This document shows positions 25,644 to 34,145 of a DNA stretch of 64,000 nucleotides, in pieces (position 1 is the stretch's first letter; each line of letters starts with the position of its first letter). Source of the stretch: Actinomycetes bacterium (GTDB taxonomy: Bacteria > Actinomycetota > Acidimicrobiia > Acidimicrobiales > RAAP-2); NCBI GenBank assembly GCA_021793395.1, contig JAJYSU010000002.1, forward strand, positions 22,766-86,765. The letters are read 5' to 3'. A model generated the notes under the pieces. That model saw nothing but the letters and a program-made list of their open reading frames with translations. It was not told where the DNA came from and searched no databases. Both the position numbers and the translations under genes were made by a program.

Positions 25644-25660
25644 AGGGGCTCCGGGCCCCT
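25644..25660. terminator. Possible terminator hairpin after purE
   Basis: AGGGGC-TCCGG-GCCCCT forms a perfect 6-bp GC stem 36 bp after the purE stop and 28 bp before pspA. There is no T-run, so it would be a weak, actinobacterial-type terminator or simply a hairpin in the pspA promoter region. Confidence 0.35.
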
Positions 25661-25688
25661 AGTCTGGTGACAATGAAGGAGGCCCGCC

Positions 25689-26447
25689 ATGGGTTTGGTA
25701 CAGCGCGTCACGACGATCTTCAAAGCGAAGTCCAACGCGGCCCTAGACAAAATCGAAGATCCCCGCCAGACGCTCGATCTGTCCTACCAGCAGCAACTCG
25801 ATAACCTCACGAAGGTTCGCCGGGCAGTGGCCGACGTGGCGACCGCGCGCAAGCGAGTGGAGATCCAGGCGGAGCAGTTGAAGGGCCAAGGGGACAAACT
25901 GGCCGAACAGGCCAAGGCCGCCCTCTCCCAGGGCAACGAGCCCCTCGCCCGCGAGGCCCTGACCCGACGCGAGGCCATCGCCGCCCAGCTGCAGGACCTC
26001 GACACCCAGCACGCGAGCATCGTGGAACAAGAAGACAAGTTGACGGCGACGGCGCAGAAGCTCCAGAGCGAGGTCGAGGCGTTCCGTACCCGCAAGGAGA
26101 CCATCAAGGCCAGTTACACCGCGGCCGAGGCGTCCGCGCACGTCAACGAGGCCGTCAGCGGCATCTCAACGTCGATTTCGGACGCCGGGGCCGCCATGCA
26201 GCGCGCCCAGGACAAGGTCGCGACCATGCAGGCTCGCAGCGGGGCGCTGGACGAACTGCTCGCCTCGGGGGCCCTGACGGACCTCACCGCGAGTCCCAGC
26301 GACGACATTCAGGCCCAGCTCGACAAGGCCAGCACGACGTCCAACGTCGACGCGCAACTCGCCGCGTTGAAGTCGCAACTATCCAGTGGAACCGACGCGG
26401 GCGCCCTCGCCTCGGGAGACGCCGCCTCGAGCGAGGAGACGAAGTAG
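25689..26447 (+). CDS. pspA: PspA/IM30 family membrane-stress protein
   Basis: A 252-residue, almost wholly alpha-helical coiled coil of the ESCRT-III-like PspA/Vipp1 family that coats and repairs the inner leaflet of the plasma membrane. MGLVQRVTTIFKAKSNAALD is the amphipathic first helix followed by EDPRQTLDLSYQQQLDNL, the conserved hairpin start. The C-terminal 50 residues are low-complexity (Ser, Asp, Ala). AAGGAGG precedes the ATG. It overlaps htpX by one base (TAGTG), so pspA-htpX-pspAB form one translation-coupled operon for envelope stress. Confidence 0.93.
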   Translation: MGLVQRVTTIFKAKSNAALDKIEDPRQTLDLSYQQQLDNLTKVRRAVADVATARKRVEIQAEQLKGQGDKLAEQAKAALSQGNEPLAREALTRREAIAAQLQDLDTQHASIVEQEDKLTATAQKLQSEVEAFRTRKETIKASYTAAEASAHVNEAVSGISTSISDAGAAMQRAQDKVATMQARSGALDELLASGALTDLTASPSDDIQAQLDKASTTSNVDAQLAALKSQLSSGTDAGALASGDAASSEETK

Positions 26448-27361
26448 TGGCGGGCGCGTCCAAGATCGAGAGCGACCGGGGGCTGAACGTCCGCATGTTC
26501 GTCACGGGGCTGGCCCTCGTGATCTTGTACTTGATCATCGTAACGATACTCTTGCGTGTCGGCCTCGGCCTCGGATTCGTCATCGTTATCGCGCTGGCGC
26601 TGATCTTCTCGCAGTACTACTTCTCGGACAAGATCGCAATGTTCTCGATGCACGCGCACGAGGTCACGCCAGAACAGGAGCCGCGCCTCCACCAGATTGT
26701 CGACCGCCTCTGCCTGATGGCCAACATGCCCAAGCCCCGGGTGGGCGTGTCGGAGATGGACATGCCCAACGCCTTCGCCACCGGACGCAACCCCAGTCAC
26801 GCCGTCATCTGCGCGACACGCGGGCTCATGCGCCGACTCTCGGACGAGGAACTCGAGGCCGTTCTGGCGCACGAGTTGAGCCACGTCGCCCACCGTGACG
26901 TCGCCGTGATGACGATCGCCTCGGGCGTCGGCATGCTCGCCGGACTCGTGGGCCGTATCGCGATGTGGAGCGCTATGTTCTCGGGCGGCGGACGCAACCG
27001 TAACGGTCAGAACGTCGTGCTCATCGAAATTGCCACCTGGCTAGCATCCATGGTCATCTACGTCATTGCCTACGTGCTCACCATGGCCCTGTCGCGATAC
27101 CGCGAACTCGCGGCGGACCGTTCAGGAGCCATCCTCATCGGAAAGCCCAGCGTCCTGGCGAGTGCCCTGGTGCACGTCACCGGCGACATTGGGCGAATCC
27201 CGCGCACCGATCTTCGCAAGGCCGAGGGCATGAACGCCTTCTTCTTCGCTCCCGCCCTAGCCAGCGGCACCGCTGCCTCGCTGTTCGCCTCGCACCCCAG
27301 CCTGGAGAAGCGCCTGGATCAGCTCAATAAGCTCGAGCGCCAGATGAACGGCCACGCGTAG
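26447..27361 (+). CDS. htpX: Membrane-bound zinc protease HtpX
   Basis: M48B metalloprotease of 304 residues that degrades damaged membrane proteins. Hydrophobic helices are near residues 16-37, 41-57, 152-175 and 192-213. The zinc site is complete: AHELSHVAHR (His142, Glu143, His146) and the third ligand in YRELAADRSGA (Glu220). ASHPSLEKRLDQL near the C-terminus is the usual M48 segment. Active site faces the cytoplasm in homologues. Coupled to pspA upstream and to pspAB downstream, whose start overlaps the stop. Confidence 0.95.
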   Translation: MAGASKIESDRGLNVRMFVTGLALVILYLIIVTILLRVGLGLGFVIVIALALIFSQYYFSDKIAMFSMHAHEVTPEQEPRLHQIVDRLCLMANMPKPRVGVSEMDMPNAFATGRNPSHAVICATRGLMRRLSDEELEAVLAHELSHVAHRDVAVMTIASGVGMLAGLVGRIAMWSAMFSGGGRNRNGQNVVLIEIATWLASMVIYVIAYVLTMALSRYRELAADRSGAILIGKPSVLASALVHVTGDIGRIPRTDLRKAEGMNAFFFAPALASGTAASLFASHPSLEKRLDQLNKLERQMNGHA

Positions 27362-27936
27362 TGGGACTTCGCGACACCCTCTTCGGACGAACGAAGCAAG
27401 TGGCGCCCAAGCTCGACAACCTCTTCGCCCTGCCGACCGCGGCGCTCACGCTGCAGAGCGAACTAGACCTCGTCACCTCGGGCCAAGCGGGCCTGTGCTT
27501 CAAGGAAGGTAGCGGCGAGTCGGAGATCACGAGCGACGACGACCTGCGTCAATTACTCGACTTCGACGAGGGCGCCGTGAAGGTCACCTACACGACCGAT
27601 GACCTGGGTTTCCGGTGGATCGTGCTGCACGACCCCGACCTGGAGAACCTGGTGACCCGAATCCACGGCGCCAACACGACCCTGGTGGAGCACGGTCTCG
27701 GCCCGCGCCTGCTGTGTGCGGTCTTCGGCTTCGTACCAGCCCACGACGACGGGCAGGGCGCGGTGCGCATGGTCTACCTCCTCAAACAGGGCACCTTCTA
27801 CCCCTTCGCCCCCACCGGTGCGGACCAGCGCGACAATGAGTTGGAGTTACGCGTCAAGTCCTTCCTCGAGAACGATCTGGCGATGGAAAAGGACCTCACG
27901 CGCTGGATGGCGCTGTGGAATCTCCCGGTGAGCTGA
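27361..27936 (+). CDS. pspAB: PspAB, HtpX-associated protein
   Basis: A 191-residue soluble protein of the PspA-associated PspAB family: MGLRDTLFGRTKQVAPKLDN, ALPTAALTLQSELDLVTSGQ, then MVYLLKQGTFYPFAP and [20 protein letters not shown]. The family is known by genomic association with PspA and HtpX in actinobacteria and archaea; the molecular role is not established. The GTG start shares a base with the htpX stop. Its 3' end overlaps the convergent pterin dehydratase gene by 41 bp. Confidence 0.88.
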   Translation: MGLRDTLFGRTKQVAPKLDNLFALPTAALTLQSELDLVTSGQAGLCFKEGSGESEITSDDDLRQLLDFDEGAVKVTYTTDDLGFRWIVLHDPDLENLVTRIHGANTTLVEHGLGPRLLCAVFGFVPAHDDGQGAVRMVYLLKQGTFYPFAPTGADQRDNELELRVKSFLENDLAMEKDLTRWMALWNLPVS

Positions 27937-28234
27937 TCGTCGCGTGGGCGACTATCTCGTCGAAGGTCGTAGCGAAGCGTAGGTCGAGGGACGTGATCGC
28001 GTCGCGGTCATGAGTCCACAGTTCCACCCGCAACTCGCGGTAACCCAGAGTGATCGTCGCGTGATGATCCAGCGACGTCGCCAGGGCGGCCTGAGCGACC
28101 ACCAGATCGACGCCGTGCTGGTAGTCGGGCAGGGCCACCTCACGAACGAGGTGGCCCGCCTCGCGTCGCCACGAGGAGTGGGCGGCCACGAAGGCGGCCA
28201 CCTCGCGTTCACCCAGCGCCTCGGGTCGGCTCAC
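27896..28234 (-). CDS. phhB: Pterin-4a-carbinolamine dehydratase-like protein
   Basis: A 112-residue protein of the 4a-hydroxytetrahydrobiopterin dehydratase family. The diagnostic block is [20 protein letters not shown] followed by [14 protein letters not shown], close to the family motif HHPxxxxxYxxVxxxLxTHdxxgiTxxD. No aromatic amino-acid hydroxylase lies in the window, so as in many bacteria its physiological partner (folate or molybdopterin metabolism) is unclear. It overlaps fumC by 4 bp in the same direction, giving the chain nfo-fumC-phhB. Confidence 0.85.
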   Translation of the reverse strand: MSRPEALGEREVAAFVAAHSSWRREAGHLVREVALPDYQHGVDLVVAQAALATSLDHHATITLGYRELRVELWTHDRDAITSLDLRFATTFDEIVAHATISSPGDSTAPSSA

Positions 28235-29619
28235 GGATGGGTCATGTTCTCGGGCACCACCGCCGTGTCGAACTGCTCCGCGCTCAAGAAGCCCAGGGCG
28301 AGGGCCGCCTCGCGCAGCGTGGTGCCCTCTTTGTGCGCCTTCTTCGCGACCTGGGCCGCCTTGTCGTAGCCAATGATCGGGTTAAGGGCGGTCACCAGCA
28401 TCAACGAGTTGTTCAGGTGGTAGGCAATCCGCTCGAGATCGGGCTCGAGCCCTTCGACGCAGAACTCCCGAAAACGGTCGCACGCGTCGCAGAGCAGGTC
28501 GATGGAGTTACAGACGTTGTAGATGATGACCGGCTTACACACGTTCAGTTCCAGGTTGCCGCGCGAGTCGGCCATCGCCACCGCCGCGTCGTTACCGTAG
28601 ACCTGCACCCCCACCATGATCATCGCCTCGGACTGTGTAGGGTTCACCTTGCCCGGCATAATCGAGCTTCCCGGCTCGTTCTCGGGGAGGCGCAACTCGC
28701 CGAGGCCCGAGCGCGGTCCCGAACCCAGCCACCGTAGGTCGTCTGCGATCTTGATCAAACTCGCGGCGAGTGTCTTGATCGCGCCGTGAGCGAAGACCAG
28801 CGCGTCGTGGGCGGCCAGCGCCGCAAACTTGTTGGGGGCGCTCACGAAGGGCTGACCGGTCTCGAGGGCGATAGCCGCAGCGACGCGATCGCCGAACTCG
28901 GGGTGGGTATTGAGACCCGTCCCCACGGCGGTACCACCGGCGGCTAGTTCGTAGAGACCACCCAGGCTCGCTGACAGTCGTTGCAGATCGGCGTCGAGTT
29001 GGGCGACGTAACCCGAGAACTCCTGACCTAAAGTAAGTGGCACCGCGTCCATAAGGTGCGTGCGCCCGATCTTGACGATCGAGGCGTAGGCGCGCGCCTT
29101 CTCGTCAAAGGCGTCACGCAGGCGCGTAACCGCGGGGGCCAGGCGACCGGTGATCTCGAGAACTGCCGCGATGTGCATAGCCGTGGGGAAGGTGTCGTTG
29201 GACGACTGGGACATGTTGACGTGATCGTTGGGGTGAACCGGATCCTTCGAGCCCCGCTCCCCTCCGGCCATCTCGATCGCCCGATTGGCAATCACCTCGT
29301 TCACGTTCATGTTGGTCTGCGTCCCCGAGCCGGTCTGCCAGATCCGCAGGGGGAACTCCGCGGCCAGCGTGCCATCGATGACCTCGCGCGCGGCCGCCTC
29401 GATCAACTCCGCCCGTCGATCGTCCAGTTTCCCCAGTTCCTGGTTGACCCGGGCCGAGGCCAACTTCAAGACGCCGAAGGCCCGGATGAGCGCGGGCGGC
29501 ATGGTCTGAGTCGAAATATCGAAGTGGTGAAGGCTTCGCTGAGTCTGAGCCCCCCAGTAGTGGTCCGCGGGGACCTCGACGGGGCCCATCGTGTCAGTTT
29601 CGATGCGAACGTTGCTCAT
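28231..29619 (-). CDS. fumC: Class II fumarate hydratase
   Basis: Iron-independent fumarase of the TCA cycle, interconverting fumarate and malate; 462 residues, normal length. The superfamily signature [16 protein letters not shown] is intact, as are [39 protein letters not shown] and [16 protein letters not shown], which form the active site across subunits. The ATG overlaps the nfo stop (ATGA). Confidence 0.97.
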   Translation of the reverse strand: MSNVRIETDTMGPVEVPADHYWGAQTQRSLHHFDISTQTMPPALIRAFGVLKLASARVNQELGKLDDRRAELIEAAAREVIDGTLAAEFPLRIWQTGSGTQTNMNVNEVIANRAIEMAGGERGSKDPVHPNDHVNMSQSSNDTFPTAMHIAAVLEITGRLAPAVTRLRDAFDEKARAYASIVKIGRTHLMDAVPLTLGQEFSGYVAQLDADLQRLSASLGGLYELAAGGTAVGTGLNTHPEFGDRVAAAIALETGQPFVSAPNKFAALAAHDALVFAHGAIKTLAASLIKIADDLRWLGSGPRSGLGELRLPENEPGSSIMPGKVNPTQSEAMIMVGVQVYGNDAAVAMADSRGNLELNVCKPVIIYNVCNSIDLLCDACDRFREFCVEGLEPDLERIAYHLNNSLMLVTALNPIIGYDKAAQVAKKAHKEGTTLREAALALGFLSAEQFDTAVVPENMTHP

Positions 29620-30551
29620 GGTTTCTCCTTGGTATGTTTCGTCGTCGCGGTGGCCCCCCGTCGCGTGGTGTGTGGCTCGTCGTAGCGCGCGACGCCTCGC
29701 GCGACGAGGTCGCGCGCCGCGGCGACGTCGCTCGCGCGAGGTCCGTCGCCGGCCCCGGGGACTTCGAGGAGGAGCGGGAGGTCACGAATCGCCGGGTGGC
29801 CCACCAGGCTCTCCAGTGCCGCGCCGATGGTTCCCTCGCCCAGGTTGGCGTGGCGATCGCGATTCGCGCCGAACTCCACTTTGGAGTCGTTTAGGTGCAG
29901 GCAGGCCAAGCGCGCCACGCCGACGCGACGCTCCACCTCCTCCACGACCCTCTCGGCGGCGTCGGGTGTCGCGTAGTCGACGCCACTGGCCCACAGGTGC
30001 TGGGTATCCACGCAGAGCCCCAGCCCCTCGGGCGCGCCGGCCGCGTCGATCACCCGCTCAATCTCCTCCAGACTTCGACCGACCGTCCCACCGGCCCCGG
30101 CGGCGTTCTCGATGAGGATGGGGCACGACACACCGGCTGGGGGGTCGCCGGCCTCGTCGAGGGCTCGACGCAGCGCCGCCGCCACCGGTTCGACCACCTC
30201 CTCGAAGCCCGCCCCCCGGTGGCTCCCTAGATGCAGCACCACCCCCGACGCACCCATGGCGCGACCCACCGCGAGGTTGTGGGTTAGCGCCGCGACGGAC
30301 TTGGCGTACAACTCCGGATCGGCGGTGGCCAAATTAATGAGGTACGTCGCGTGGACGAACGTGTGCGTGATGCCCGGGTGCTCGCGCTGGGCCTCGCGGT
30401 ACGCGGCGGTCACCTCGGGCGCGTACTGGGTCGGCTTCCAGGCCCGGGGACTCTGCACGAACACCTGGATCGAGGTGACGCCGATATCCTCACCCGCGCG
30501 CAGCGATCCGACGAGGTTCCCGCCACCGCGAACGTGCGCACCGATGTTCAT
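29616..30551 (-). CDS. nfo: Deoxyribonuclease IV (AP endonuclease family 2)
   Basis: Endonuclease IV cleaves DNA 5' to abasic sites in base-excision repair using three zinc ions. The 311-residue TIM barrel shows [20 protein letters not shown] (first zinc His), [60 protein letters not shown] and [12 protein letters not shown] with [21 protein letters not shown]. All zinc-binding regions are present. The last 20 residues are basic and Lys/Thr-rich. First gene of the nfo-fumC-phhB chain. Confidence 0.95.
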   Translation of the reverse strand: MNIGAHVRGGGNLVGSLRAGEDIGVTSIQVFVQSPRAWKPTQYAPEVTAAYREAQREHPGITHTFVHATYLINLATADPELYAKSVAALTHNLAVGRAMGASGVVLHLGSHRGAGFEEVVEPVAAALRRALDEAGDPPAGVSCPILIENAAGAGGTVGRSLEEIERVIDAAGAPEGLGLCVDTQHLWASGVDYATPDAAERVVEEVERRVGVARLACLHLNDSKVEFGANRDRHANLGEGTIGAALESLVGHPAIRDLPLLLEVPGAGDGPRASDVAAARDLVARGVARYDEPHTTRRGATATTKHTKEKP

Positions 30552-30597
30552 TGCAGTAAAACTAGTTCCGTCGACTAGCCCTCACGAAAGGAGAGCC

Positions 30598-30996
30598 GTG
30601 ACCGCCTTCACTGACAGCGCCCGTGCCATTTTTGAGAAGAAGGTCTTCGCGCACGTCGCGAGCCTCGGGCCCGACGGTTCCCCCTACGTCTCGCCCGTCT
30701 GGGTAGAACTCGACCACGACGACATCGTGATCAACACCGCGCTCGGTCGGGCCAAGGCGCGCAACCTGGCCGCTGACCCGCGCGTCGCGGTGTCGCTCAC
30801 CGACCCCGACGACCCCTACCGAGCCATTGCGGTGCGCGGCACCGTGGTCACCTTCACCACCGACGGTGCCGACGAAGTGATCGACCGCTTCGCGAAGAAG
30901 TACCTCGGCGTCGACACCTATCCCCAGCGTCGCGAGGGCGAGGTGCGCGTGACGATCCGCATTCGCTGCGACGCCATCGTGATGCAACCGGAGTAA
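30598..30996 (+). CDS. PPOX-class F420-dependent oxidoreductase
   Basis: A 132-residue split-barrel flavin/F420 protein starting at GTG 30,598 (AAAGGAGAG upstream); the long track ORF upstream is antisense to nfo. The fold is clear from FAHVASLGPDGSPYVSPVWV, NTALGRAKARNLAADPRVAV and the final VRVTIRIRCDAI. The family (TIGR03618-like) reduces unsaturated small molecules such as biliverdin or unknown natural substrates with F420H2. Transcribed divergently from nfo. Confidence 0.88.
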   Translation: MTAFTDSARAIFEKKVFAHVASLGPDGSPYVSPVWVELDHDDIVINTALGRAKARNLAADPRVAVSLTDPDDPYRAIAVRGTVVTFTTDGADEVIDRFAKKYLGVDTYPQRREGEVRVTIRIRCDAIVMQPE

Positions 30997-31009
30997 CGAC
31001 CGGTCACCA

Positions 31010-31489
31010 CTAGGAGTAGGTGGTCCACTCACCGAGATCGTCGCGAACGACGGCGCGCGCCACCAACGTCGTCTCTCCCTCGTGCAGGGAGCCGTCACTC
31101 CACCACACCGTCACCGGACGCGGCGGAGCGGGGCGGTTATACGCCCCGCGCAGGGTCGCCACCTCGTTACGCAGAGTCACCTCCGCGTCGCCCAGTAGGG
31201 CCCGCACGACCTCGGCCTGCGCCGCCGGGGACCGTGAGGATTCGATGACGACGTGATCCAGAGTGATCAACCAGCTCAGCGTGGCCACATCACGCGCGAC
31301 GAGCGCCGCGGGGTAGTCGGGCGTGACCTCAATCCACACGCCGCGCGGCTCGCCCGACGTGCCACGCAGGGCCGCGGCAATCTCCACGGTCGTCGCGTCC
31401 GCGCACGACAGGGTCGGGGCCACGGTGAGGGTGGCGTCACGCAGGCGCGACCACTGGGCGAGATCGATGTGCAGGCGCACCCGCTCCAT
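31010..31489 (-). CDS. Hypothetical protein downstream of DUF2469
   Basis: A 159-residue protein from ATG 31,489, which overlaps the DUF2469 stop by one base (TGATG), so it is the last gene of the housekeeping block. It reads MERVRLHIDLAQWSRLRDAT, ARDVATLSWLITLDHVVIES and PVTVWWSDGSLHEGETTLVA. Apparent mixed alpha/beta, soluble, no cysteine or histidine motif. I do not recognise the family. It holds a place where other actinobacteria carry yraN or unrelated genes. Confidence 0.65.
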   Translation of the reverse strand: MERVRLHIDLAQWSRLRDATLTVAPTLSCADATTVEIAAALRGTSGEPRGVWIEVTPDYPAALVARDVATLSWLITLDHVVIESSRSPAAQAEVVRALLGDAEVTLRNEVATLRGAYNRPAPPRPVTVWWSDGSLHEGETTLVARAVVRDDLGEWTTYS

Positions 31490-31788
31490 CAGGGTTGAAG
31501 ATCTTCCTTGGGCAACCGCTCGATATTCACGTCGCGAAAGGTAAGAATGCGCACCGACGGCACGAAGCGGGCCGCGCGATACATGTCCCATACCCACGCG
31601 TCGTGCAGATTGAGCTCGAGCAGGGTGGGCGTCGTGGACGGACGAACCTCGAGAGCCACCTCGTTGGCCAGGTAGAAACGCCGATCGGTCTCGACCGCGT
31701 AGTTGAACATCCCCACGACGGCTTTATATTCCTGGACCAACGCCAGTTCGAGGGTCGACTCGTAGTCGTCGAGCTCTTCTTCGCCCAC
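31489..31788 (-). CDS. DUF2469 family protein
   Basis: A 99-residue acidic protein typical of actinobacteria: YESTLELALVQEYKAVVGMF, ETDRRFYLANEVALEV, LHDAWVWDMYRAARFVPSVR and VLTFRDVNIERL-like ILTFRDVNIERLPKEDL. Every family block is present. Function unknown; it is nearly always near rplS, rnhB and yraN. Here it follows rplS after 9 bp with no lepB or rnhB between. GTG start. Confidence 0.92.
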   Translation of the reverse strand: MGEEELDDYESTLELALVQEYKAVVGMFNYAVETDRRFYLANEVALEVRPSTTPTLLELNLHDAWVWDMYRAARFVPSVRILTFRDVNIERLPKEDLQP

Positions 31789-31797
31789 GGGCGGCTT

Positions 31798-32154
31798 CTA
31801 CGCGCGTTCGGTGACGCGCAACTCCTTGATTCTGGCTGCCCGACCACGCAACTTGCGTAGGTAGTACAACTTCGCGCGACGCACGTCGCCGTAGGAATCC
31901 ACCTCGATCTTCGCGATCGTTGGCGCGTGCACCGGGAACGTGCGCTCCACACCCACGCCGAAACTGATCTTGCGCACCGTGAACGTCTCGTGCAGGCCCG
32001 ATCCCTGGCGGCGGATCACCACCCCCTGGAAGATCTGCACGCGCTCGCGAGTGCCCTCCACCACGCGTACGTGAACCTTCAGCGTGTCGCCGGGGCGAAA
32101 AGAGGGGATATCGTCGCGCAACGAGTCGCGGTCGATGAGATCAGTCGGGTTCAT
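31798..32154 (-). CDS. rplS: 50S ribosomal protein L19
   Basis: 118-residue L19 at the 30S-50S interface. Characteristic sequence includes [39 protein letters not shown] and [20 protein letters not shown] start it at ATG 32,154 ([15 protein letters not shown]); the track start is seven codons longer. The first 14 bases overlap the end of trmD, so translation of the two is linked. Confidence 0.97.
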   Translation of the reverse strand: MNPTDLIDRDSLRDDIPSFRPGDTLKVHVRVVEGTRERVQIFQGVVIRRQGSGLHETFTVRKISFGVGVERTFPVHAPTIAKIEVDSYGDVRRAKLYYLRKLRGRAARIKELRVTERA

Positions 32155-32938
32155 GGGCGCGGTCCTTTGGATCACTGGGGCCTTTAGAGTTTAGCCGCTC
32201 GTGACCGACGGGGCCAACGACCTCCTCGAGGAGAGCCCGCTCGGCCTCGTCGAGCCCACCGCGCCGCGCGATCAGGTCGGGGCGGCGGGTCAGCGTGCGC
32301 GCGAGCGACTGGGCCCGACGCCATCGCGCGATCCTGGCGTGATCGCCCGAGAGCAGCACCGCGGGAACCTCGAGGCCGCGCACCACCGCCGGCTTCGTGT
32401 ACTGCGGGTACTCGAGTAAGCCCTCGGAGAACGACTCGTCGAGAGCCGACTCGTCGTTGCCCAACGCGCCGGGGACCAGACGCACCACCGACTCGATCAC
32501 GCACAGCGCCGCTAATTCACCACCCGCCAACACGAAGTCCCCCACGGAGACCTCGTCGTCAACCACCAGGTCCAGCGCCCTCTGATCGATACCCTCGTAG
32601 CGGCCGCAGAGCAGAGTCAGGCCGGAACCCGCCGCCCACTCGCGCGCGAGCGACTGCGTGAAGGGCCGACCGGATGGTGAGAGCGCCACCACGGGGCGTA
32701 CCAGGTCGGGGTGCGACTCGACGGTGCGCACGATCGGCTCCGCCCGCAGCACCATTCCCGCCCCGCCCCCGTAGGGCGTATCGTCAACCGTGCGGTGAGG
32801 ATCGTCGGTCGCGTCGCGCAGGTCGTGCACGCGCAACTCCCACGCGCCACGCGCCCGGGCCCGCCCCAGCACCGACGTCGCGCAGTAGTGGCTGATTGCG
32901 TCGGGAAACAGCGTCAACACGTCGACGCGCAGCGTCAC
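32141..32938 (-). CDS. trmD: tRNA (guanine-N1)-methyltransferase
   Basis: SPOUT methyltransferase making m1G37 in tRNAs that read CNN/GGN, preventing frameshifts. 265 residues; N-terminus [37 protein letters not shown] (guanine pocket), [15 protein letters not shown] and [19 protein letters not shown] forming the trefoil knot with S-adenosylmethionine. The C-terminal domain is slightly longer than usual because the frame runs into rplS. Overlaps the rimM stop by 4 bp. Confidence 0.97.
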   Translation of the reverse strand: MTLRVDVLTLFPDAISHYCATSVLGRARARGAWELRVHDLRDATDDPHRTVDDTPYGGGAGMVLRAEPIVRTVESHPDLVRPVVALSPSGRPFTQSLAREWAAGSGLTLLCGRYEGIDQRALDLVVDDEVSVGDFVLAGGELAALCVIESVVRLVPGALGNDESALDESFSEGLLEYPQYTKPAVVRGLEVPAVLLSGDHARIARWRRAQSLARTLTRRPDLIARRGGLDEAERALLEEVVGPVGHERLNSKGPSDPKDRAHEPD

Positions 32939-33420
32939 TCGAAGAGCCCCTCGGGAACGTCAACCTCGATCAACTCGTGCGCTCGCACTCGCGTCACGAA
33001 CGTCAGCGGCACCAGTGCTCCGGTATCGAGCACGAGGAGATCACTGGCGGGATTGGACTCCACCGCGGTGACGACACCGCGGTGCACGCCGGCCGCGTCC
33101 ACCACGGTCGCCCCGAAGAGATCATCGATCCAGATCACGTCATCGTCGCCGTCATCGTCCAGCGGCGCGGCTAAGAGGACCACTCCGCGCCACTCGTCGG
33201 CGTCCTCGCGCGAGGTAATGGCGCCGAAGGTCACGAGAAAACGGTCCTGGTGGGGTGAGGCGCTCACGACGACCAGGGGACCACGCTCCGTCTCCAGGGT
33301 CGTTCCCGGCGCGAGTCTCTCACGACGTTGCGTCCACAGGTCCACCACGACCTGTCCGCGCAGTCCGTGAGCCCGCACGATGCGTCCCACCTCGAGGAGG
33401 GGGCGCGGCGGGCCGCTCAC
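32935..33420 (-). CDS. rimM: 16S rRNA processing protein RimM
   Basis: 161-residue assembly factor for the 30S head that binds S19. LEVGRIVRAHGLRGQVVVDL is the family N-terminus; the PRC-barrel half shows DVIWIDDLFGATVVDAAGVH and ends [17 protein letters not shown]. Length and order (after rpsP and khpA, before trmD) are standard. Confidence 0.94.
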   Translation of the reverse strand: MSGPPRPLLEVGRIVRAHGLRGQVVVDLWTQRRERLAPGTTLETERGPLVVVSASPHQDRFLVTFGAITSREDADEWRGVVLLAAPLDDDGDDDVIWIDDLFGATVVDAAGVHRGVVTAVESNPASDLLVLDTGALVPLTFVTRVRAHELIEVDVPEGLFE

Positions 33421-33422
33421 GG

Positions 33423-33788
33423 CTAGTCGACGATATCGACGGAGGTCGTGATTCCGTCGCGTGCGCCAGCGGCGGCCACCAACGCCCGGATCGCCTGAGC
33501 GGTCCGGCCCCGTCGCCCGATCACTCGGCCCATATCGTCGGGGGCCACACTCAGCGAGAGCACGACCTTTCCGGCGCGCTCGCTGACGTCGACCGAGACC
33601 GCGTCAGGCTCGTCAGCCATCGAGCGCGCGATGAAGTTCAGCACGTCGCCCACCCGCGCGGCGTCAGCCGTCTCGCCGTCATCGTCGATCTCATCGATCT
33701 CATCGATCTCGTCGATCTCGTCGATCTCATCAATGTCGTCGACGAGGTTGACGTCCCCCGCCACGTAGTCACTCTCGCGATCGCTCAC
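33423..33788 (-). CDS. khpA: KH-domain RNA-binding protein KhpA with acidic repeat N-terminus
   Basis: The C-terminal 75 residues form the single KH domain of KhpA: LNFIARSMADEPDAVSVDVS and MGRVIGRRGRTAQAIRALVA with the GxxG loop GRRG. KhpA with KhpB binds many RNAs and affects division and translation in other bacteria. Unlike usual KhpA (about 75-80 residues), this 121-residue protein has a 40-residue N-terminal tail dominated by repeats of Asp-Glu-Ile, encoded by a 9-bp tandem DNA repeat. The start overlaps the rpsP stop by 4 bp; a start inside the tail, at a GTG near GDVLNF, would give a normal-sized protein and cannot be excluded. Confidence 0.9.
   Translation of the reverse strand: MSDRESDYVAGDVNLVDDIDEIDEIDEIDEIDEIDDDGETADAARVGDVLNFIARSMADEPDAVSVDVSERAGKVVLSLSVAPDDMGRVIGRRGRTAQAIRALVAAAGARDGITTSVDIVD
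33684..33737. repeat. Tandem 9-bp repeat inside khpA
   Basis: Five near-perfect units of RTCGATCTC plus a degenerate sixth, encoding Asp-Glu-Ile repeats on the minus strand. Being in units of three codons, length changes would not shift the frame. Confidence 0.9.
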
Positions 33789-34072
33789 GACGTCACCTTC
33801 GAAGCCGTAAAGGCGTCCCAGGCGCCGGTGGTCTTCAACAACTTGGCCACGCGCTCCGTGGGCTGAGCACCGTGGCGCAACCAGTGCACCGCGCGCTCGG
33901 TGTCGATGCTCACCAGTGTCTCGGGCTCGGCGCTCGACAGACCCCGAGGCTGGTAGGTCCCGAGGATCTCAAGGAAGGCCCCCGAACGGGCGCGACGACT
34001 GTCCGTCGCCACGACCCGGTAGGTCGGTTGCTTCTTCTTGCCCATCCGCACCAATCGCAGTTTCACCGCCAC
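33785..34072 (-). CDS. rpsP: 30S ribosomal protein S16
   Basis: 95-residue S16, starting VAVKLRLVRMGKKKQPTYRV at GTG 34,072 with GAAGGGA upstream; then TDSRRARSGAFLEILGTYQP and ERAVHWLRHGAQPTERVAKL. All blocks of the family are present. The track start lies 12 codons upstream. First gene of the rpsP-khpA-rimM-trmD-rplS group. Confidence 0.97.
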   Translation of the reverse strand: MAVKLRLVRMGKKKQPTYRVVATDSRRARSGAFLEILGTYQPRGLSSAEPETLVSIDTERAVHWLRHGAQPTERVAKLLKTTGAWDAFTASKVTS

Positions 34073-34145
34073 AACGAGATTCCCTTCACGACCTTCCCGC
34101 GCAGTCACCCGCGCCGGACTGGGCTCAATGCCCGAGCGGCCAAGT

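Noticed and set aside
33684-33737. Short tandem repeats considered as a CRISPR array
   Set aside because: Nine-bp units without spacers, inside the khpA reading frame.
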